Position numbers and translations under genes: made by a program | Source: Bacillota bacterium | GTDB taxonomy: Bacteria > Bacillota > Clostridia > Lachnospirales > Lachnospiraceae | DNA: 64,000 nt | Direction of reading: 5' to 3' | Assembly (NCBI GenBank): GCA_023409535.1 | Contig: JAEYGZ010000013.1 | Location: 124,001 to 188,000 of the forward strand | Shown here: positions 44,407 to 53,515 of the stretch, piece after piece | How positions within the stretch are numbered: position 1 is the first letter of the stretch | Layout: each line of letters starts with the position of its first letter | Notes under the pieces: generated by a model | Database searches by the model: none | The model's input: only the letters and a program-made list of their open reading frames with translations | What the model was told of the DNA's origin: nothing

Positions 44407-46452
44407 ATGATGAAGAACAAAGGCGCTAATATGTTTTTTTCAATACGTTTAAGACTAATCACAGCATTTATAATACCGATATTGTTTATTATTGTTTTGG
44501 GAGTAGCTTCATTTCAGAAAGCAGCGACCGGAATCCGATCCAGCTTTGAAAATTCTACCAAACAATCTTTGAATATGACAAGTCAATATTTTACACTGGG
44601 AACAGATGATATAAATGCCCTGTCCATACAATTCATCAACGATGATAATATCAATGATTATTTTTTGGAAATTGACAAACAAGATTTATTAAAACTTTCA
44701 AGTGTTCAAGAGGCACTTAAGAATTCAATTATTGCAAAAGCTCAAACTGATAAATTTGTATCGGATATTTACATTTTGTCAGACAAAGTTAAATCTATAA
44801 CAACATCAGATAAAAAATTGGAGGCAATCAACGCCGGATTTTATGAGACGGAAGTCGGGAAGAGTATTAAGCAGAATTCAAAAGCAGTCTGGGTAGGTAG
44901 AAATGATTATCTGGATGACAAACTTGGTACATTACCCGATTCTTATTCTATGCGACTGATCCAGGGATTTCAGGAATCGGATACGTTTGTTGTAATCGAT
45001 ATGGATCAGGATACTATTATAAACGTCTTGAAAAGCATGAATCTTGACAGCACGGGTATCCTTGCCTTAATAACTCCTGATGGTAAGGAAATCATATCGG
45101 AAGATTATGAAGATCAACATGAAAACATTTTTTTGGGAAGTGATTTTTATAACGATGCGCTGGCTTCGGCAGACACCAGCGGCGCTTCCTATGTTGATTA
45201 TAACGGAAAAGAAAACTTGTTTATGTATTCAAAGATAGGAGAAACCGGTGCGATAATATGTGCAGTTGTTCCTAAAAGTACAATTTTGAAGCAAGCTGAC
45301 AGTATAATGAAATTGACTGTTTTTATTGTGATTATAACCTGCGTTATCGCTGTTGTCATTGGTCTCTTTATTTCAACCGATATTGATAAAACTATAAAAA
45401 GTATAATTAAAAAATTGAAAATGGCAGCTTCGGGTGATATGACAGTCACCTTCAGTACCAAAAGAAAAGATGAATTCCGAATTCTGATGGAAGAGATTAA
45501 TAATACCTTTTCTAATATGAAAGATTTGATTAAGCAGGTTGTGCTATTGAGTGCCCAGGTATCGGATGCGTCAAATTATGTCACCGAAGCTACCGAAGGT
45601 TTTGTGAAGTCTACGGGCGATATCTTCCTGGCGATGAGTGAAATAGAACAAGGCATAATGCAGCAGGCAAAAGATTCTGAGGAATGTATGACGCAGATGG
45701 ATGATTTGTCAAAAAAGATATTAACTGTAAGTGACAGAACAGAAAAGATAAACAATATTGCAGAATCCACCAAAAATTGCATTACGGATGGAACAGAGGT
45801 TACAAAAATATTGAATCAGCAGACGAAAGCAACCATCGATATAACAACAGAAATCACCAGGGGAATCGAGGATCTGGCTGCAAAATCAAAATCAATAGGA
45901 TCCATAATAAGTGTAATCAATGACATATCCAGCCAGACGAATTTATTATCTTTGAATGCTTCCATAGAGGCAGCCAGGGCGGGTGCGTATGGCAGAGGGT
46001 TTGCCGTGGTGGCGGAGGAAATACGTAATCTTGCCGAACAGACACATATACAGGTAAATGATATTAAAAGGATTGTGGAAGACATTCAAAATAACACAAA
46101 GGAAGCTGTAAAATCTGCCAGGAAAGCCGAGGAGGTAATGGCACTCCAGGAGAATGCAGTTAAGAATACGACGTATTCCTATGCACAGATTAATGAGAGC
46201 GTCGATAACTTAATGTTCCAGCTGCAGGATATTATTGAGAATGTTGATAATATTGAAGGAGCAAGAGTTAATACCTTAGGCGCTGTTGAAAATATTTCAG
46301 CTGTATTGGAAGAAATAGCAGCCTCAACAAATAATGTAAACCAGTCATCAAATAATCAATTAGGCGCTGTTGATACTTTGAATCAATCAGCAAATAATCT
46401 GAAGGATAATGCCGGTAAACTGGTTGTTGCCAGCCAAAAGTTCCAAGTATAA
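44407..46452 (+). CDS. Methyl-accepting chemotaxis protein
   Basis: The 681-residue receptor has two membrane segments (about 17-36 and 300-322), a periplasm-facing dCACHE-like sensor between them, a HAMP domain (about 323-375) and a cytoplasmic coiled-coil signalling domain with the hairpin tip INDISSQTNLLSLNASIEAA near residue 500 and GRGFAVVAEEIRNLAEQ. AAAGGAG lies before the ATG. Its place at the end of a sugar gene set suggests it steers the cell toward a plant-derived sugar; the ligand is not known. Confidence 0.92.
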   Translation: MMKNKGANMFFSIRLRLITAFIIPILFIIVLGVASFQKAATGIRSSFENSTKQSLNMTSQYFTLGTDDINALSIQFINDDNINDYFLEIDKQDLLKLSSVQEALKNSIIAKAQTDKFVSDIYILSDKVKSITTSDKKLEAINAGFYETEVGKSIKQNSKAVWVGRNDYLDDKLGTLPDSYSMRLIQGFQESDTFVVIDMDQDTIINVLKSMNLDSTGILALITPDGKEIISEDYEDQHENIFLGSDFYNDALASADTSGASYVDYNGKENLFMYSKIGETGAIICAVVPKSTILKQADSIMKLTVFIVIITCVIAVVIGLFISTDIDKTIKSIIKKLKMAASGDMTVTFSTKRKDEFRILMEEINNTFSNMKDLIKQVVLLSAQVSDASNYVTEATEGFVKSTGDIFLAMSEIEQGIMQQAKDSEECMTQMDDLSKKILTVSDRTEKINNIAESTKNCITDGTEVTKILNQQTKATIDITTEITRGIEDLAAKSKSIGSIISVINDISSQTNLLSLNASIEAARAGAYGRGFAVVAEEIRNLAEQTHIQVNDIKRIVEDIQNNTKEAVKSARKAEEVMALQENAVKNTTYSYAQINESVDNLMFQLQDIIENVDNIEGARVNTLGAVENISAVLEEIAASTNNVNQSSNNQLGAVDTLNQSANNLKDNAGKLVVASQKFQV

Positions 46453-46510
46453 TTTTCCGGGCAATTTTCGAAAGATTGTTTTAATAGCTTTCCCCAATAA
46501 GCCGATGTAT

Positions 46511-46552
46511 AAAGATACCGTCAACCATCAAGATGTGATTGACGGTATCTTT
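46511..46552. terminator. Bidirectional terminator between convergent genes
   Basis: A 14-bp perfect stem, 46511-46524 with 46539-46552, has A residues on the left and T residues on the right, and overlaps the stop codon of the minus-strand GH3 gene. It can end transcription from both sides. Confidence 0.8.
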
Positions 46553-47813
46553 ATTGCATAATGCCCAGATCGAGCTTCCACTTTAGTATCCGGGTAACCG
46601 ATTCATCGATGCGGTTTTCGGTGATACTGCCATTCTCAACTGCTGCCAATACGGCAGGAATCTGGATATTATAGTCGGTGGCAATAAGCAGATCGTTACC
46701 TGCCATAATAGCCAGAACAGCCGCCTCCTTGTCATTCGTATACTCCTTGATTGCATCCATGCTTAGATCGTCTGTCATAATAACACCCTGAAAGCCAAGT
46801 TCCTCCCGGAGCACCGTATGAACTTTCCCGGACAGGGAAGCAGGATAATCCGGATCCATGGAGGTTACGATATTGTGAGAAACCAGGATGCTGCCGGCTC
46901 CTGCCTCGATACCGGCCTGGAAGGGAAGAAAATCCTTCTTAACAAAGCTTTCATAGCTTCGTTCATCGATTGCTATTCCGGTATGAGTATCCACATTATT
47001 TCCGTATCCGGGAAAATGCTTCAGGGTGCTGCCAATCCTATCCCTATTCATCTCTGTAACAACGGTTTTCACATACTCTGCCGTCTTGTCTGCAGCTTTT
47101 CCAAAGGAACGCCGGTATATAAAATCTTCGGGATTGGTGGACACATCGCAGACCGGGGCCAGATTAACGTTAATCCCCAGTTCCTTTAATAGCTCTGCTT
47201 TTTCCCTGGTATCGCTGATAATTAGATCAAAGCCTCCTTTTTGATATAAATCCTGTGGAGATGGAAAGGGAACGCTGCGGAAAGCAGGATATTTACTGAT
47301 ACGATTTACCGTGCCGCCTTCTTCATCCACTCCGATCAGCATGGGAATGGATGCTTCCTTCTGATAGCCGGAGATGGTGGTTTTGATCTCCTTTTTTGAT
47401 TGATCCTGAAAATCAGCTCCAAACAGAATATAACCGCCCGGCTGATAGGTATCAATGTCAGCCAGGGCTTGTGCCTTAATACAGCGGGCAAAGAACATCT
47501 GACCTACTTTTTCCTCAATTGACATGTCCTTAAGAAGCTCTCTGGCTTTCTCGGTATTGTCTGTGACTACCGGTTCCCCCTTAGGAGAAGGAGAGGGTAC
47601 AGAGGAATCAGGCGTGGGTATTGCCGTCTCGGTTGGTGTGGGGGTAGGGATAAGTGTCGGCAGAGGTGCGCCGGTTGTCGGTGCTTCTGTGACTGATGCC
47701 CCAGGGTTCGGAGACGGAAGTCTTATAATATCGTTATCGGATAACTTATTGCATCCGCTGAAAGCGGTAATAATAAATAGAAATAGTAGTATCAGCTTGA
47801 TTTTCAGCTTCAT
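46551..47813 (-). CDS. Lipoprotein beta-N-acetylhexosaminidase (GH3, NagZ-like)
   Basis: The ~420-residue protein has a lipoprotein leader with Cys in ITAFSGCNKL, a Pro/Thr/Ser-rich linker of about 60 residues that could span the wall, and a GH3 domain from about residue 90: VGQMFFARC, LIGVDEEGGTVNRI, STLKHFPGYGNNVDTHTG (with the His-containing catalytic loop of the NagZ group) and the nucleophile Asp in VIMTDDLSMDA. It removes N-acetylglucosamine from wall or chitin fragments outside the membrane. ATG 47813 is chosen, with GGAGG upstream. It diverges from the AraC gene at 48031. Confidence 0.9.
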   Translation of the reverse strand: MKLKIKLILLFLFIITAFSGCNKLSDNDIIRLPSPNPGASVTEAPTTGAPLPTLIPTPTPTETAIPTPDSSVPSPSPKGEPVVTDNTEKARELLKDMSIEEKVGQMFFARCIKAQALADIDTYQPGGYILFGADFQDQSKKEIKTTISGYQKEASIPMLIGVDEEGGTVNRISKYPAFRSVPFPSPQDLYQKGGFDLIISDTREKAELLKELGINVNLAPVCDVSTNPEDFIYRRSFGKAADKTAEYVKTVVTEMNRDRIGSTLKHFPGYGNNVDTHTGIAIDERSYESFVKKDFLPFQAGIEAGAGSILVSHNIVTSMDPDYPASLSGKVHTVLREELGFQGVIMTDDLSMDAIKEYTNDKEAAVLAIMAGNDLLIATDYNIQIPAVLAAVENGSITENRIDESVTRILKWKLDLGIMQ

Positions 47814-47940
47814 TGTCGTACCTCCGCAGGTCATAGTGGTTATTGTCCGTCATACTTTTATAGACGATGAAAAGGATGTAATTGTTCCCCGTGGGTTTTA
47901 GGAAGGGGATGTTTTTTGTATAAAAATTACATAAAAATTT

Positions 47941-47969
47941 TTGAAAATAGTTCAAAAATGGTATATAAT
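47941..47969 (+). promoter_or_regulatory. Sigma-A promoter of the AraC gene
   Basis: TTGAAA at 47941-47946 and TATAAT at 47964-47969 with a 17-base spacer, reading toward the AraC gene at 48031. Confidence 0.75.
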
Positions 47970-48030
47970 GTTAAGTGGGGAGCTAAGTTTTATTTAATTT
48001 ACATTTTAATTAATGAGAGGGGGCCTTTTT

Positions 48031-48891
48031 TTGATCGAAATTTTAAATGGAATTCATGAAACAGTGAATTACCACGGGGATTTTAAAATTCGTATTTATT
48101 TGAACAAGGAATGTGAGGATTATCCGCAGCACTGGCATACCGATATTGAGATCATTATGCCGACACGAAACAGCTATAAGGTGATTATCAATGAGACAAC
48201 GTATAACCTGGATCCGGAAGATATCATGATCATTCCTCCGGGCGAGCTGCATCAGCTGTATGCTCCGTCCTACGGGGATAGGATTATTCTTCAGTTTGAC
48301 AGTACACTGTTCCACGGCATGAAAGATTTTAACTCAGTATTTCATTTATTCCGTCCATGCGTAACAATCACACCCGCTTCCATGCCCGAGATCCATAAGG
48401 AACTATCCGCACTTATCAATAATATTACATCGGAATACTTTTCAGCGCAACCCTTTAAGGAGGCATCCGCTTATTCCTTGCTGATCCGTTTTTTCACCAT
48501 TCTTGGCAGGAATTGCATTAATAAAAATAATGCCTTTGCAATTATGAGAAATCATAAGCAGCACGAATACATAGACCGTTTCTTTGCTGTATGCAATTAT
48601 ATCAACGATCACTGCACCGAGAATATCAGCATGGATGAAGTGGCTGATATCGCCGGCTTCAGTAAGTTTCATTTTGCACGGCTTTTTAAGCAGGTAATGA
48701 ATGTATCCTGCTATGATTATCTGATTAACCGCAGAGTCATGTATGCTGAGAAGCTGCTGATTGAGCCTGAGCTGTCCATCATGCAGGTTGCAATGAAATC
48801 AGGCTTTAGCAGTCTGGCGACCTTTAACCGTGTATTTAAGGCGAAAAATCATTGCACACCTACTGAATATAAGGCACTGTATGAGGTCTGA
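48031..48891 (+). CDS. AraC-family regulator with an N-terminal cupin
   Basis: The ~286-residue protein has an N-terminal sugar-binding cupin domain (YPQHWHTDIEIIMPTRN and IMIIPPGELHQLYAP) and a C-terminal AraC domain (ISMDEVADIAGFSKFHFARLFK and SIMQVAMKSGFSSLATFNRVFK). TTG 48031 is preferred, preceded by GAGAGGGGG at 48015-48023; ATG 48013 contains that stretch and has no site of its own. It likely activates the CUT1 sugar operon starting at 49021 and possibly the divergent GH3 gene. Confidence 0.9.
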   Translation: MIEILNGIHETVNYHGDFKIRIYLNKECEDYPQHWHTDIEIIMPTRNSYKVIINETTYNLDPEDIMIIPPGELHQLYAPSYGDRIILQFDSTLFHGMKDFNSVFHLFRPCVTITPASMPEIHKELSALINNITSEYFSAQPFKEASAYSLLIRFFTILGRNCINKNNAFAIMRNHKQHEYIDRFFAVCNYINDHCTENISMDEVADIAGFSKFHFARLFKQVMNVSCYDYLINRRVMYAEKLLIEPELSIMQVAMKSGFSSLATFNRVFKAKNHCTPTEYKALYEV

Positions 48892-49020
48892 TCTGCCAAT
48901 TGGAAAAAAAAGCATTATTTGAGCAGAAGATAGCAAAATACAAGAAGCATGTCGTTTGAATATCTTATATAATCCTCTTGTACTTATGTATAATTTACAT
49001 ATTTAGAGGAGGGGTATATC

Positions 49021-50436
49021 ATGAAACGTATTATTGCTTTAATTCTCGCCTGCTTATTCCTGATGTCAATGGTGACAGGATGCGGTAAGGCAGAAGACAC
49101 AAAGGACACTGGATCGGATGCAGGTGCTACGGCTACAGCAGCACCAGTGGATGAAGCACCGGTAACGGAAGTAACAGATGATCCCAATGTCAAAGTTATC
49201 AACCTTTGGAGCTTCACCGATGAGGTTCCCAACATGATGGAAAAGTACAAAGAACTTTACAAGGCAGCAAATGGTAAGGACTTCCCTTATGAAATCAAGA
49301 CAACAGTCATTGCCACCACAGATGGTGCCTATCAGCCGGCACTGGATCAGGCTCTTGCAGGCGGCGGTGCGGATGCGCCCGATATCTTTTGTGCAGAAGC
49401 TGCTTTCGTTCTGAAATATACACAGGGCGATGCTGCTCAGTATGCAATCCCTTACAAGGAGCTCGGTATTGATGTAGACAATCTCTTAAAAGAGGCTGAC
49501 ATCGCACAGTATACGGTGGATATCGGTACAAATCCCGATGGTAAGCTTGTTGGTCTGGGCTATCAGGCAACCGGCGGTGCCTTCATCTATCGCCGTTCCA
49601 TCGCAAAGGATGTGTGGGGAACCGATGATCCGGCAACAATTAAGGATAAAATTGGTCCCGGTTGGGATAAGTTTTTTGCAGCAGCAGCTGAGCTGAAGGC
49701 AAAGGGGTACGGTATCGTATCCGGTGACGGCGATATCTGGCATGCTGTTGAGAACAGTTCCGGAAAGCCTTGGATTGTAGACGGCAAGCTTACTATTGAT
49801 CCGAAGCGTGAAGAATTCTTAGATCTCTCCAAGAAGCTTAAGGATAACGGATATCACAATGATACACAGGACTGGCAGGATCCCTGGTTTGCAGATATGC
49901 AGGGTGTCGGTGCACAGCCGATCTTTGGCTTCTTTGGTCCCGCATGGCTGATTAACTATACGCTGGGTGAGCATGCCGGGGATACTGCCGGCGACTGGGC
50001 CGTGGCTGAGCCTCCGGTTGGTTTCTTCTGGGGCGGTACCTGGGTTCTTGCCAACAAGGATACCAAGCTAAAGGCAACGATTGGCGATATCCTTAAGTGG
50101 ATCACTCTTGACAGCTCTGATACAGGCCTTCAGTACTTCTGGGCAAACGGTACGCTTGACCCTGAAAATGCTACCAAGGATGCAGTTGCATCCGCTACAG
50201 TTATGAAGAAATCTGACGGTAAGCTGGACTTCCTGAGCGGACAGAATATGTTTGACATATTCGTTCCGGCTGTTAAGTTTGCGACCGGTACCAATTTGAC
50301 ACAGTATGACGAAACCATCAATAAAGCTTGGCGTGACCAGGTACGTGAGTACACCGCAGGGAATAAATCCCGCGAGCAGGCTATCACAGACTTTAAGCAG
50401 AATATCGCAGATAATCTTGATGTTATAGTAGAGTAA
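49021..50436 (+). CDS. CUT1-family sugar-binding lipoprotein
   Basis: The 471-residue protein has a lipoprotein leader with Cys in SMVTGCGKA, an Ala/Thr linker, then the binding-protein fold beginning VKVINLWSFTDEVPNMMEKY and ending SREQAITDFKQNIADNL. It is the ligand-binding component of a CUT1 sugar importer with the two permeases that follow. GAGGAGGGG precedes the ATG. The neighbouring GH3 lipoprotein suggests amino-sugar oligosaccharides as a possible ligand. Confidence 0.88.
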   Translation: MKRIIALILACLFLMSMVTGCGKAEDTKDTGSDAGATATAAPVDEAPVTEVTDDPNVKVINLWSFTDEVPNMMEKYKELYKAANGKDFPYEIKTTVIATTDGAYQPALDQALAGGGADAPDIFCAEAAFVLKYTQGDAAQYAIPYKELGIDVDNLLKEADIAQYTVDIGTNPDGKLVGLGYQATGGAFIYRRSIAKDVWGTDDPATIKDKIGPGWDKFFAAAAELKAKGYGIVSGDGDIWHAVENSSGKPWIVDGKLTIDPKREEFLDLSKKLKDNGYHNDTQDWQDPWFADMQGVGAQPIFGFFGPAWLINYTLGEHAGDTAGDWAVAEPPVGFFWGGTWVLANKDTKLKATIGDILKWITLDSSDTGLQYFWANGTLDPENATKDAVASATVMKKSDGKLDFLSGQNMFDIFVPAVKFATGTNLTQYDETINKAWRDQVREYTAGNKSREQAITDFKQNIADNLDVIVE

Positions 50437-50469
50437 TACCTTATTACTTTAAAAATAAGCATAGATACT

Positions 50470-50532
50470 AACCGTAAAAGTCAAGGCATTTTTACCGGGC
50501 ATGCTCGTTAATATGCCGTGACTTTTATGGTT
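50470..50532 (+). terminator. Intra-operon hairpin between binding protein and permeases
   Basis: A stem of about 20 bp (18 matches) formed by 50470-50489 and 50513-50532, with no T run after it. Such hairpins usually let most transcripts stop or be trimmed after the binding-protein gene, giving more binding protein than permease. Confidence 0.6.
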
Positions 50533-50561
50533 AAGTGAAAACTTTCAGGAGGTGAACGCTT

Positions 50562-51542
50562 ATGCGACGTAAGGGCGTCAGCTACGCAAAATACGGATAT
50601 ATTTTTTGTATTCCGTTTGTGCTAGCGTGGCTAATATTTTCCCTTTATCCCACAATCTATACCGCTGTGATAGGTTTTACCGACCTCAAGGGTCTGGGTA
50701 AAACGGAATTTCACTTTTTAGCGAATCCGTTTCAGAATTTTATCACAATTTTGAAGAACCCTTCGTTTCAGGAGTCGTTGTCAAATACGGCGATAATGTG
50801 GATAATCAACTTCATTCCTCAGATACTGCTTGCGCTCCTGCTCACCGCGTGGTTCACCAGTCATCGCCGTAAGATAAAGGGCCAGGGGGTCTTTAAGGTT
50901 CTGTTCTATATGCCGAATATTATTACGGCGGCCACGATTGCGATCTTATTTAATTCCTTGTTCGGATATCCGATGGGGCCGGTGAATGATTTCTTTCAGA
51001 CCCTGGGTTTATCCGACGGGCCTGTCAACTTCCTGATACAGAAGTGGACGGCACGGGGTATCGTGTCATTTATTCAGTTCTGGATGTGGTATGGATATAC
51101 CATGATCGTACTGATCTCGGGGGTATTAGGCTTGAATCCGGAACTTTTTGAAGCAGCGGAGATCGATGGTGCATCAGGTGCACAGTCATTTTTTTATGTA
51201 ACCATTCCGAATTTAAGAACCATTCTTCTTTTTACCATGATAACGAGCTTGATCGGCGGTCTGCAGATGTTTGATATTCCGAGGCTGTTCCTGCTGGGCG
51301 GTCCGGATAATGCTACGCTTACCACAAGCGTATTTATCTATAATCAGGCCTTCAGCGGCAGTTATTTGTATAATCGTGCATCTGCCGCAAGTATGCTTAT
51401 GTTTATTATCATAGCCGTGCTGTCGGCAATTGTATTCTTTATCATGCGTGACAAAGACGCAGCACAGCTTAAGAAACAGGAGAAAAGGCAGCGAAAGCTT
51501 CTTCAGGAAGCCAAAAAGGCGGCAAGGGGGGCGAAAGCATGA
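50562..51542 (+). CDS. CUT1 sugar ABC permease, MalF-like
   Basis: The 326-residue permease has six predicted helices; it opens YAKYGYIFCIPFVLAWLIFSLYPTIYTAVIGFTD and has the coupling loop FEAAEIDGASGAQSFFYVTIP near residue 198. The C-terminal 35 residues are rich in Lys and Ala. CAGGAGGTGA precedes the ATG, and its stop overlaps the next permease gene by four bases. Confidence 0.9.
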   Translation: MRRKGVSYAKYGYIFCIPFVLAWLIFSLYPTIYTAVIGFTDLKGLGKTEFHFLANPFQNFITILKNPSFQESLSNTAIMWIINFIPQILLALLLTAWFTSHRRKIKGQGVFKVLFYMPNIITAATIAILFNSLFGYPMGPVNDFFQTLGLSDGPVNFLIQKWTARGIVSFIQFWMWYGYTMIVLISGVLGLNPELFEAAEIDGASGAQSFFYVTIPNLRTILLFTMITSLIGGLQMFDIPRLFLLGGPDNATLTTSVFIYNQAFSGSYLYNRASAASMLMFIIIAVLSAIVFFIMRDKDAAQLKKQEKRQRKLLQEAKKAARGAKA

Positions 51543-52387
51543 TAAGAAAACCAAATATATCTAAATCAGTAATAAAGGTAATCATTTATGCTGTTTGCAT
51601 TTTACTTGCAATCTTAAGCATCCTGCCGTTTTGGATCATGTTTATGAATGCCACACGCAGTACCGTTGAGATTCAGGAGCATGCGATATCCCTGCTTCCG
51701 TCAAAATTCTTCTCCGGAAATTTACAAGTTCTGGTTGGTAAGAGCTTTAATCCAATTACAGGCTTTCTTAACTCCATGATCGTCTCAACATGCACTACCG
51801 CCTGTGCGGTATATTTCTCATCCCTTACCGCATATGCCCTGGTGGTATACGACTGGAGACTGCGCCGGCCATTCTTTACATTTATTATGGTTATCATGAT
51901 GATCCCTGCGCAGGTAACAATTATCGGTTTCTATCAGTTTATATACAGCATTCATATGACCAACAGCTTTCTGCCGTTAATCCTGCCGGCAATCGCAGCT
52001 CCGACTACGGTATTTTTCATGAGACAGTACCTGTTGGCTTCCTTGTCCATTGATATCGTAAATTCAGCCAGAATAGACGGCGGCGGTGAGTTCTACATAT
52101 TTAACCGGATTGTATTGCCTATCATGAAGCCTGCCATTGCAACCCAGGCAATCTTCTCCTTTGTAGGAAGCTGGAACAGCTTATTCCTGCCCTTGATCCT
52201 GCTGACGGATACGGATAAATATACCATGCCGATTATGGTAAGCTTACTTAGAGGCGATATCTACAAGACGGAGTACGGATCGGTATATCTTGGCTTGTCT
52301 CTGACGGTGCTGCCGCTGTTTATCGTATACTTCCTATTGTCGAAGTATATCATTGCAGGTGTTGCACTGGGCGGTGTGAAAGAGTAA
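51539..52387 (+). CDS. CUT1 sugar ABC permease, MalG-like
   Basis: The 282-residue permease has six predicted helices, the coupling loop SIDIVNSARIDGGGEFYIFNRIVLP near residue 178, and the family C-terminus LSKYIIAGVALGGVKE. It forms the membrane channel with the MalF-like subunit. No ATPase gene is adjacent, so a shared ATPase elsewhere is implied. Confidence 0.9.
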   Translation: MIRKPNISKSVIKVIIYAVCILLAILSILPFWIMFMNATRSTVEIQEHAISLLPSKFFSGNLQVLVGKSFNPITGFLNSMIVSTCTTACAVYFSSLTAYALVVYDWRLRRPFFTFIMVIMMIPAQVTIIGFYQFIYSIHMTNSFLPLILPAIAAPTTVFFMRQYLLASLSIDIVNSARIDGGGEFYIFNRIVLPIMKPAIATQAIFSFVGSWNSLFLPLILLTDTDKYTMPIMVSLLRGDIYKTEYGSVYLGLSLTVLPLFIVYFLLSKYIIAGVALGGVKE

Positions 52388-52418
52388 ATATTGAAAGTAA
52401 TACAGGAATAAATTACAG

Positions 52419-52451
52419 AGAGCTTCTGAAAACTATCATTTCAGAAGCTCT
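52419..52451 (+). terminator. Factor-independent terminator of the CUT1 operon
   Basis: A 13-bp perfect stem, 52419-52431 with 52439-52451, followed by TTGTTATGTTATTTTC. The remainder of 52388-52705 is AT-rich with no gene. Confidence 0.8.
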
Positions 52452-52705
52452 TTGTTATGTTATTTTCTTGTGTCATGGATATTGTGTATATAGTATGCAG
52501 GCTGTTCATATATGGACAAATTTTATATTAATATCCTTTAGAATTTACACATAATTATATTATTGTATGCCATTCAGGGTATCTAAAATGGAATTATCTA
52601 AAGTGAGTACATTCCTAAAAGTAAATTAGCAATTAATAATATAAATGTTTAATATCATAAATAAGATCAGCGAAATCTAGAATACAAAAAAGGAGGAAAT
52701 TCTGA

Positions 52706-52954
52706 ATGACGGAACATATTATGAAAGAGGCCGAGCTGGCATCCATGTTAAAGGGTCAGTTAAGTAGTAATGATAAAAAAGAAACTTCACTGACAGATGA
52801 TGAAACATTACATCTTTCTGAAGAAGATACTAGATGGTGGCGGGACGCAAAATTAGGTTTATTCATTCACTGGGGTCTCTATGCTATCGTTGGAAAAGGG
52901 GAATGGTCCTATTTTAACGAAAGAATTTCCGAGGAAGATTATAGAAGCAAATGA
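52706..52954 (+). pseudogene. N-terminal fragment of a GH29 alpha-L-fucosidase-like gene
   Basis: The 82-codon frame has a strong AAAGGAGG site and ATG and contains WWRDAKLGLFIHWGLYAIVG then GEWSYFNERISEEDYR, the well-known start of the GH29 catalytic barrel. A full GH29 protein has 400 or more residues; here the frame ends at TGA 52952-52954 with no GH29 continuation in any frame. It is the stump of a gene deleted at its 3' side, possibly still translated. Confidence 0.75.
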
Positions 52955-53480
52955 AGCATTTGCATCACAATCAATTGCGGTTATAAGAGAATTGGGAATT
53001 AATTATGAGAAGCTTAATCCGAGTGGAAGAGATGCAACGGATACGCAACGAGTTCAGGTTAACCTAAGACAGTCTACGATTCTCTGGCTGCTGCAAGCAA
53101 TGACAGGGATTATCTTAGGCAGTAACTTTTTTTATTATTGGTTGGTTGGGGCGGAAGGTTTCATAGGCATTCCGTTCATTTTCTATCCGATTTTAGCCTT
53201 GTACCTGATCGTTTCAACATACCTGTATCCAAGCCTGGCAAAGTTTGAGAATACAATAAAGGAAACCCTGCGGTTTGCTGTTATTATGAGTATTCGTAAC
53301 CTTGGCTATAGCCTGATAATGCTCTTGATTGGGGCTATTGTTATATTAGTTTCAATTGCAGCATATGGATTGCCATTGGTGATTGCTCCTGGATTGATCG
53401 CCTTTGGGCAGGCACATTTATTTCAAATTATTTTTGATAAGTTTATTGCAAATAGAAAGGATAAAAAGATAGCTGATTGA
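52955..53480 (+). pseudogene. Joined remnants: unknown fragment plus C-terminal two thirds of a YesL-like (DUF624) membrane protein
   Basis: In the frame following the GH29 stump, codons to about 53065 read ELGINYEKLNPSGRDATDTQ, a hydrophilic piece whose family I cannot name with confidence (possibly an oxidoreductase end). From about 53065 to the TGA at 53480, NLRQSTILWLLQAMTGIIL, four hydrophobic segments and LRFAVIMSIRNLGYSLIMLL match the later part of YesL-type DUF624 proteins, which are normally ~200 residues and lie beside yesMN genes; the first ~70 residues are missing. The frame overlaps the GH29 stump, and the whole looks like the scar of one or more deletions. Confidence 0.6.
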
Positions 53481-53515
53481 AGTGGAGAGAGAGTATGAGT
53501 GAGAATGTACTCGTA

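Noticed and set aside
47524..47901. Plus-strand 125-codon frame rich in Val and Gly opposite the GH3 gene
   Set aside because: It mirrors the Pro/Thr linker of the minus-strand lipoprotein and has no supporting signals.
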